A DNA stretch of 64,000 bases from Hydractinia symbiolongicarpus. Lineage: Eukaryota; Cnidaria; Hydrozoa; Anthoathecata; Hydractiniidae. Location: positions 6,944,001 to 7,008,000 of the forward strand of contig NC_079883.1 in the NCBI RefSeq assembly GCF_029227915.1. The letters are read 5' to 3'. Below, piece after piece: positions 12,501-21,500 of the stretch. The position numbers were made by a program, and so were the translations under genes. Each line of letters begins with the position of its first letter. The stretch's first letter is position 1. A model generated the notes under the pieces. The model saw nothing but the letters and a program-made list of their open reading frames with translations. It did no database searches and was not told the DNA's origin.

Positions 12501-15500
12501 ATAGTAAGGACGATAACACGTCAGCCTTTGACACGTGGAAAGACTTCCGTATATTATGTAGAAAAGAAGATCAAAGTATTGAACAATATATCATGTATTA
12601 TGAGAAATATAAAGTCCGAATGGAGCGCTTCGACATGAAACTTGGTGAACGTATTCATGGACTTAATTTACTGTGTGGTGCCAATCTTAATGATTCTGAC
12701 CTTCGTCTAGCAATGAGAGAAGTTGATGGGGATCAACCAAATGAAATGTATAAACAAGCTAAAAAGGCGCTTAAGAAATATTTTGGCAGTGCTGCTGTCA
12801 CAAGTACTCAATCATCCAACACCGCTGTAGCCTCAGTTCAACCTGCTGTCAAACAAGAGCCTTTTTTTGCCACACTAGATGAATACGAAACATACGTTGC
12901 ATGGAGACAATACCGATCGAAAAATGGTAATTCATCAAATAAAAGTTATCGTGGACAAGGTCGTGGAAAATTGCAACATCGCAATCCCCTAAATGCTGAC
13001 GGTAAACCTTTAACATGCCGTGTTTGCCGTTCAATTGCACATTTTGCTCGAGATTGCCCACATCGTTCTGAGAAACAACAAGGTTCGGAAGACAACCAAC
13101 AGCATGATAGTTCTACAAACCGCTCCTGGGTTGCTTCTGTTAACTCTGATGTTATTGAATGCCAAGCATCTGATGCGTCTATGGCAGGTGGTGTTGCATA
13201 TAACTATATGATTCTCGATACAGGTTGCCCACAGAATGTTGCCGGAGTAGTATGGACACAGTGTTTTCTTGATTCCATGAGTACTGATATGTACCAAAAT
13301 GTCAAAAAGCTTCATGGTAATAACAAATTTAAATTTGGTGGTGGACGTGTCATGAAATCTATGTATACCATTATAGCTCCTGTTTTGGTTGCTGGGGAAA
13401 TCACTTCCTTAAAATTCGATGTTGTTGACACCGATCTTCCTCTTCTGCTTGGAAAGGAAACTATGAAAGCATGGAATCTGCTCATTTGTACAGGAAATGA
13501 CACTGCTGAAGTTACAATAAATCGTGTGAAGAAAAATGTTGAGCTCTTCACATCCCCTACTGGACACTGGTGTATAAATGTGCAGCCAGGTTTTCCTGTT
13601 GAAGTACTGGATGTTATGTTTTCTGTTAGTGAATTGTCCAAACATGACAAAGAACTTGCTGCTAAACGCTTGCATCGCCAATTTTGTCATCCTCCCTTTG
13701 AGTTCTTAAAGAAAGTCCTCAGTGTCCTGGATAAGCCTGACAAGGAATTTTTGGACATTCTGCATAAATATTCTCAGAATTGTCTAGTGTGTAAGCGATA
13801 CAAACCGACCATTCCAAGGCCAGCTGTCGGAAACTTAATGGATCCAGATAAAATGAAATTTAATGAAATAGTTAGTATTGATTTGAAAGAAAGGAAGGGT
13901 AAATGGATAATTTACCTCATCGATATGGTTACTCGATACACACGTGCTGATTTCATACCATCTAAAGAAAAACGCATCGTTGTTGCAAAGATTATAGAAC
14001 TTTGGTTGCCTATATTTGGAGCAGCTAAAAGTTTTCACATGGACAATGGAGGGGAATTCGCTAATGATGAAATGCGGGAACTTGGCAATCAATTTGGGAT
14101 AAACATCAAGCACACCGCTGCTTATAGTCCTTGGGCAAATGGTCTGAATGAACGGAATCATGCAACTATAGATATTATGATGGAAAAAATGCTAGAAGAT
14201 CACCCGAAGTTATCAGAATCACTGGCATTGCAGTATGCTATATCTGTACGAAATTGCTGTATGTTTGTAAATGGATTTACACCAGCACAGTTAGCAATAG
14301 GTCAAAATCCTAGACTGCCATCAGCTTTCCATGATGAACTCCCGGCCTTGGAAGGCATTACCACCAGCTCTGTAATAGCCCAGCATCTTAATGCCATTGC
14401 TGCAGCCAGAAAAGCTTTCGTGCAAGCAGAAATAAGCTCAAAGCTTCGCAAGGCATTAAAACATCCTGTTCGCGAGTATGCAGATATTTTCTATCAGCCT
14501 GGTAACCAAGTCTTCTATAAACTACCAGACGATCGGCGTTGGCAAGGGCCTGCTACTGTCATTGGTGCAGATGGTAAAGTTGTAATGATTCGTCATGGCA
14601 GTGTTCTTCGTCGTGTTCATCCATGTCGTCTGCAACTTGTTAATGAAATTAGTCACTCCTCGTCACAACCAGATTCCTCACCACAAGCAGCAGGAAATAG
14701 TCAGTCAGATATTACTCAAAATCTGGAATCAGGGTATGAACAGCACCACATTGCAGAAGAAGAAACTGAACAGGAAGTACAACATTTTACTGAACATGTT
14801 GCAACTCACCAACCAGAAAGCTCAATTCAGCAACCAGAATCTGGTCCTGTTGCCAGATCCAAGATGTCCCTCCCAAAAAGACAACAGACAGTGCAATACA
14901 AATATCCTGATGGAGAATGGAAAGAAGTAAAAATTCTAGGCCCTGCTGGAAAAAAGGGTGGGATCCACAAAGATTGGGTAAACGTTCGAGATCACTCTGA
15001 CCATGAGTATTCTATGGATTGGAGTGATGTATCAGAATGGAAGTTAGTCGAAATTGAGTCAGACCCAACAGGAGGTGATCCCTCTACTCCTTCTAATTGT
15101 GAAGAAGAGATGTGTGTTGCCGTATGCTTCAACGCACCAGATGAGTTCAAGAATGCCAAGAGTGCAGAACTTGAAAAATGGAAACAGTATGAAGTTTACC
15201 AAGAGGTTCCAGATGTAGGTCAACCCAGACTAACTGGTAGGTGGGTATGTACCCGAAAAATTGTTGACGGAAAACTTGTACCGAAAGCAAGATATGTCAT
15301 CCGAGGCTTTCAGGAAAATATTAACATACCTGCTGACTCACCAACTGGCAGTAAAGAATGTATGAGACTAGTGCTTTCTATAATTGCCAGCAAACAATGG
15401 ACACTAAATTCTATTGACATAAAAGCAGCTTTTCTCCAAGGCAAACCAATACAACGGGATGTCTTTATTGTTCCACCATGTGACGTACCCCTTCCAAACA

Positions 15501-18500
15501 CACTCTGGAAGTTAGAAAAATGTGTGTACGGTCTAAATGATGCTGCTCGTATGTGGTATTTTGCAGTATGGGAAGCATTACAAAATTTAGGATGTCATAG
15601 ATCAACTATTGATTATGGTGTTTTTTATTGGAAAGATAAAAATGATCAATTGTCTGGTGTGTTACAAGCACATGTTGATGATTTCCTTTGGTCCGGTACT
15701 GATGTTTTCAAAGCTGATGTCATAGATAAGCTTTACCAAATATTTCAAGTTGGTCATTCAGCATCATCACATTTTAAATATGTTGGTATTAATATCAGCC
15801 AGAGTGAATCTGGACAGCTATCACTTGACCAATTGGATTATATTGAAAAAATCGATCAAATTCCAATCACCCGAGAACGTCAACTTCAGAAAGATTCCAT
15901 TTGTACCAAGACTGAATCTTCTCAATATTGCAGATTGGTTGGTCAGTTAAACTGGACTGCTACACATACTCGCCCGGATATTGCCTTCGATATTTCTGTA
16001 TTGAGCTCGACTATGAAAGCTCCTACTGTGTCTAATATCTTGAAAGCAAATAAAGTGCTTCAAAGAATCAAAGGTAATCCATTAAAGATTCATTTCCCTA
16101 GCCTTGAATCATTGGAAAATTGCTCCATCATATGCTACAGTGATGCATCGTTGGCAAATTTGTCATCAGGTCAAAGTTCAGGAGGATATGTGGTGTTCCT
16201 CTCTGATAATAAAGGGAAGGTGTGCCCATTAGTTTGGAGTAGCAAAACTATTCGACGTGTTGTTAGAAGTACACTTGCTGCTGAAACAAGTGCCATGGTG
16301 GATGCTCTTGATGCTGCATACTTTATGTCACAAGTTCTTACTGAAATGATTTCCATACCAAACACGCAATGTAAGCACATTCAGATTCATGCATTAACTG
16401 ATAATGAATCTCTTTACCGAAATACTTACTCAACAACAATGGCTGCAGAGCGCCGACTCAGGGTTGATATTTCTGTTATAAAAGAAATGATTTTGAGAGA
16501 AGAACTATCCAGCGTGAAATGGATTCCTACATCCATGCAACTTGCAGATCCATTGACAAAAGTTGGTGCAGACCCAACAAAGCTGACAGCTGTTTTGGAA
16601 ACTGGAAACGTCGGATAGAGACACTATTTACACACTTCTGTTATGAACCTTTGGTTATGTTTTGATTTTGTTTCGGGGCATTTGCAGTGTCGCTATGCAT
16701 TTGCAGCCGTATGTTTATATTATTGGTTGCGAGAAAAGAGAGAATGGGAATGTTAACATCCTACTGTCTGACTCTAACAATGCAGTTCATTTATGTTTAT
16801 TATATGTTTGTATATTTATAGGTATTAATATATAGTGGTGGGTTTATCTATCTCTATTAACATTTACGAGTTTTCATGTATAAGATAAATAATGATAAAA
16901 AATATATATTTATAAGTACATAAAAAGATATGTTAGTGATTAGTATATACATTAAAATCAGGTAGAAATGAAAGAATGCAAACAACGCTGTAGCACTAAA
17001 TGACCATCAGCAAATTATTTTGGTTTGCTCAAACTTTAATTTGACAACAAGATTGGGTGCGTCACCATTGTAAATATTCCATAGTTGCAGATACTTGACA
17101 GCAAGACAGATTATGCAGACTATATATCTTGTTTTATTTAGCCACCACAAAATTTTTCAGGCTTCCAACTCATTGCAACTATTTTTTAAGGATATTAGGA
17201 AAATTTTAGCCGTTTATTTTTGCAATTAGCAGGAAAAACCCATGTGAAAGTGCAACTTAGAATCATGAGTATCAAGGATGTCAAAGGAAATAAACAAGGA
17301 ATACAAAATGGATTGACATTTCATTTCCGCATTAGCTGATGCAGAATATCAATATTTGGGACTTAACTTCCACAAAAAAAATCTGTTATAAAATTGAGTT
17401 TAACAAATGGATGTTCCTTAAAATTTAGGAGATTTTTAGGAGTTTGCACATAATGTTAGTTAAATTGTAGGATTTTTTTAAGGATTCTTTTTTAGGATAT
17501 TTAGGAGGCTAAGAACCCTGCAATTGAAGCTCACCTTAAATGTGATTTCTGATATACATTTCGTACAACGAATATAGAATCGATATATTCTCAGACCAAG
17601 ATAATTCTCGTTTTCGACTGTTTCCTGCAAAAGCAATTATACACAATTAAATATTTTACTACTATAAATAAGTTTTAATACTACAAACAGTTTCATAACT
17701 ATTAAGCACAATTACAATCAGATAATGAAGATGAAGCTTTACCATTCGTGAGTTAAACTTTCTTCCTTTGTAAATATATTCCCCACAAGTTGTGCATCTA
17801 GGGTAACAAGAAGACAATTTAAAAAATCCTATAGGAATTTTATACTATTTTTATACGAATTATATTCTTACTTATACAAATTTTCATACAAATTATCAAG
17901 ATTTGCCAATACGAATTGTGATACAATTTTTTAAGCGAATGGCCATACAAATTTAATTTTTAATGTAACTTTTTCATAGAAATCTAACTTTTCGCTATAC
18001 AGCAAGCCTCGAAATAAAAATTAACAATTTCTAAACGCTGTTCTTATTACTTTAAATGATTAGAACTTACAAACAACTATTTCTAAACGCTATTTGTGTG
18101 AATTTTGAAGGATTGGTACTTATAAACAAAATTATTTAAACTTATAATGTGAAACTAAATAATTATCTTTCGCCGCTTTTTATTCCTAAACTTTTGAATG
18201 CGATCTAACAAAGCTTTCTATCGGCGTTCTTCGTTCTTAAATTTTTAAAACGCGATCAAAAAACGCATTTTTATTGCCGCTTATCGTTCTTAAATAAATC
18301 AAGAATCTTTTGTTTATTATGCACAAGCTAATGACTTAGAAGACTTGCAAGATAATTAATAAGAACAAAAGATAAACAACTACCGCCTCCGAGAAAAAGG
18401 TGCAAAACTTGAGCATACACGTACTCTTACATCTGGACTGTGCTGTATTTATATAGGATTTTTTTTCTTACCGATGCGAATTTGATAAAGTCTTGAATGA

Positions 18501-21500
18501 ATTTTTTTTTAAAAAAAAAACAAATGCATCTAATTAAAAACTCACAAATTTTTGTTTTAATTAAAAACTCGTACGAATTTAACTCATAGAAATTTAATTT
18601 AAAACTAATACGAATTTGACCCATACAAATTTTTTTAACCTCTCATATGAATTTAATTTAAAACGCATACAAATTTTATACAATTTTAGAAAACTTTCAT
18701 ACGAATTTAGTTACTGTATGGCAAAAAAAAATTTGTATAGCACATACAAATTTTTGTAAAACGAATTGCTATGAATTTTGAAGATGTTAATTATTTTTTT
18801 TTTGTACAGCAACAAGCCATTGAGTGGTGATGTCGTTATACAGTATTCGAATAAGATGGATACAATTTGAACGAAATCCAAGACATGTCAATATGGATAC
18901 AGGAAAGTTGATGTCAACCCTGTCGAATGATTTTGATTGATCGATTGTCAATATACTGACTGGGAGTTTATTGTTGCTTGTGTATTGTATTATGTCACGT
19001 CTTAATGTTAAATTTAGAAAAATTGTCCTGCCTGGAAGGTCGTTTGTGTTTTGTTATAATATGTGGAAGCACCCTGGCCATTCTGTTGCACACTGCCTTC
19101 GAAAGGATATTGTAATTAACGTTTATTAGGGTTATAGGACGCCAGTTATGTAGGTCCTTTTTGTCATCTTTCTTGTAAAGGAGGCAGAGAATCCCTTCCG
19201 TTTGTGTGGGTGATAGTAAGTTTGTATTGATAATTTCAAGGAAGACTTTGTGGAGGTTGTTTTTTAAGAGTTTCCAAGGGATTGGTAGAATTTGACAGTA
19301 AAGCCGTTGCTTCCAGGTCATTTGTTCTTGTCTGGGTTTATTTAGGTAGTGTTTAGGTAGTGTTTTTTTCAGGTGACTGTTTACCTTTTTTTATGTATCA
19401 AATAGTCAGGGTTTCTAGATAACTTTTTCACTGTTCCCACCAGTCTTTGACTGACTCAAAGTTGAGTTTTTGTTGTTGCAAACTTCCCCACCAGAGCGGT
19501 TCAGTTTTGTCATTACCAGATTGTAGTGGTCAGTCATTACTGTCGGATTGTGTGTGATGTGCGCGACGTACAGTCTATGTTGTTTCGTAATGTACATCGT
19601 TTTTGTAGCGTGACAAGAATGTATATTCTTTTTCGCGTGGGTTGGGAAAACACCAGTTATCCTCAACCTGTGGTTTGGCCAATAGGCGTTGTAATGCAGG
19701 TCTAGAGCAGCAGTTGCATGTTTTTTTATTGTGTTTACGGTCTTCAGGGCGTGTTGTCATATTAAAATCACTTCCCAGACAAGCACTTTCGTTTTTATTT
19801 GGTGTCGGGAGGGTTGAGAGACTCAGTCAAGGAAAGAGTCTGCGCTCCTCCTTTTTGACAGGCGTACCACTAAAAGGTGTGTAAAGATTGATTAGAAATC
19901 GGCCACCACTGTCTGCAGCAATGTCAACTTTGAAATCCTTAGAAAAAGTGTAGCTACTCGGCCTGAGTTGTTGGATAAAAGCTCTACCGGATGCGGGCGG
20001 GTCGCTGTCCTCGTCACGCCACTTGCTTTTTCAGCGCTTTGTCGATGATGGGCGATAATTCCTTTAATGGTGGTTGGCTGGACTTTGGTAGCTCTTTGTC
20101 GTTTTTCTTTTCAGGGGGGGGGGGGGGGGGGGGGGTGAATCATGAGTAGCGTCTGGTGTCTTGGGTGCTAGTGCATCCTCCGCCAATGTGTCCCGTGGAG
20201 ACTGTCAATGGTACCATATCCTCATCGATAACCAGGTTGTTCTTACTCTCCTTATCAGAGAGTTGGTAAATCTCTTTCTCTTGGGTCGTCATTGGACAGC
20301 CCTCCTGTTCTGAGTGATGTTTTAAACAATTAGTGCAACTCACCCTCTTGTCCTTGAAAAAGAGGGTGAGTTGTTATAGTGCCAGTCATCGAGAACCATT
20401 GTGTAAGGTAGGTCTTCCCCATGAATTCTTTGGACAAAGCGAAACCAATCGCTTATCATCTTTGATATCCTGACTGAATAAGTAGGTGCCATAGGTGATA
20501 GTCTGCACCTGCCTATACTCGTACAGAAATTGTGAGATTTTAGCATTGGTGACAGTGACGTCAACTTTCACAGTTATCAGGAGCTGTCCCTGATTCTTGG
20601 TATGGCATACACTGTTCTGGCTGTGGTACCAAAGTTAAATGTCTGGAGTACTTGCTGGAGCGTTCCTCCACCTTATTGACAATGGATTGGCTTGTTCTAA
20701 ATAACCTCCTGGTGGCAGGTTGATGGTGCATGTGCATTTGTTTATTAGTTGCTTCGGGCTTTCTGCCGTATTCTTGGCAACCCCCACAAAGGACATTGCT
20801 TTTTTGCTTTTTTATGTAAATATACCAGATTTGCCAAGAACAAATGCCTGGAACCAACTAAAAGTCGATAATCACAAAATCTCTTCTAATAATAACCATA
20901 AATCTCTTCTACTAATTTCAAGGCGGGTAAAAGATACTACACTTGATCTTAGCCATTAGGTCGAGAAACAATAAAGAACAAGTGTTGCGATGGCAGGCAT
21001 CATCCACACACCGTAACTGCTTGTGGAGCATGACACTTTCCTGCAAAGCTTAAAACTGTCACTGCATACAGATGGAGGACAACATAGTAAAAATCATGGC
21101 TGTTTGATTTAGCCGTAGGAGAGCGATTGTGGCAAGTGATAGTGCTTACATGAATATAAACAACGTCGACAATACGAAGCACGCAATATTACTTCCATTT
21201 CGTCGGCGTACATTTTATTTAGCAACGCGTTAACCCACCATGTGCGCGCAAGTTATGCAACAGACAATGCAGTCAAAATGCGACAGTGCCTACCTGCCAG
21301 GAGTCGAACCTGGAATCCCCTGATCCATAGTCAGATACCTTATCATTGGGCCAGGCTTATGGCTTCACCAAATAGATATTTCCGCTTGCACATTTGTTTT
21401 ACTTACGACAGAATTTTTCTTGTTTGTAGCAAAAAAATATATGCATTCTTTCTAATAGCCAATGTAAGCCGACCTACGTAACGCAAACTAAAGAACGCCT

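Larger units (their letters stand above)
12091..16881 (+). mobile_element. Complete Ty1/copia LTR retrotransposon
   Basis: The element proper runs 12,096-16,876 (4,781 bp) and is flanked by the 5-bp target duplication TGTAT at 12,091-12,095 and 16,877-16,881. It has two 126-bp LTRs with no difference that I can find, TG...CA ends, a primer-binding site matching initiator tRNA-Met, a polypurine tract and one uninterrupted gag-pol frame. It is inserted in YJU2 intron 4, antisense to that gene. Short LTRs with a single gag-pol frame recall the GalEa-like Copia group of aquatic animals; that placement is inference. Everything needed for retrotransposition appears present. Confidence 0.95.

Noticed and set aside
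21290-21360. Functional tRNA-Arg gene
   Set aside because: The acceptor stem does not pair and the anticodon position reads ATG, not an Arg anticodon.
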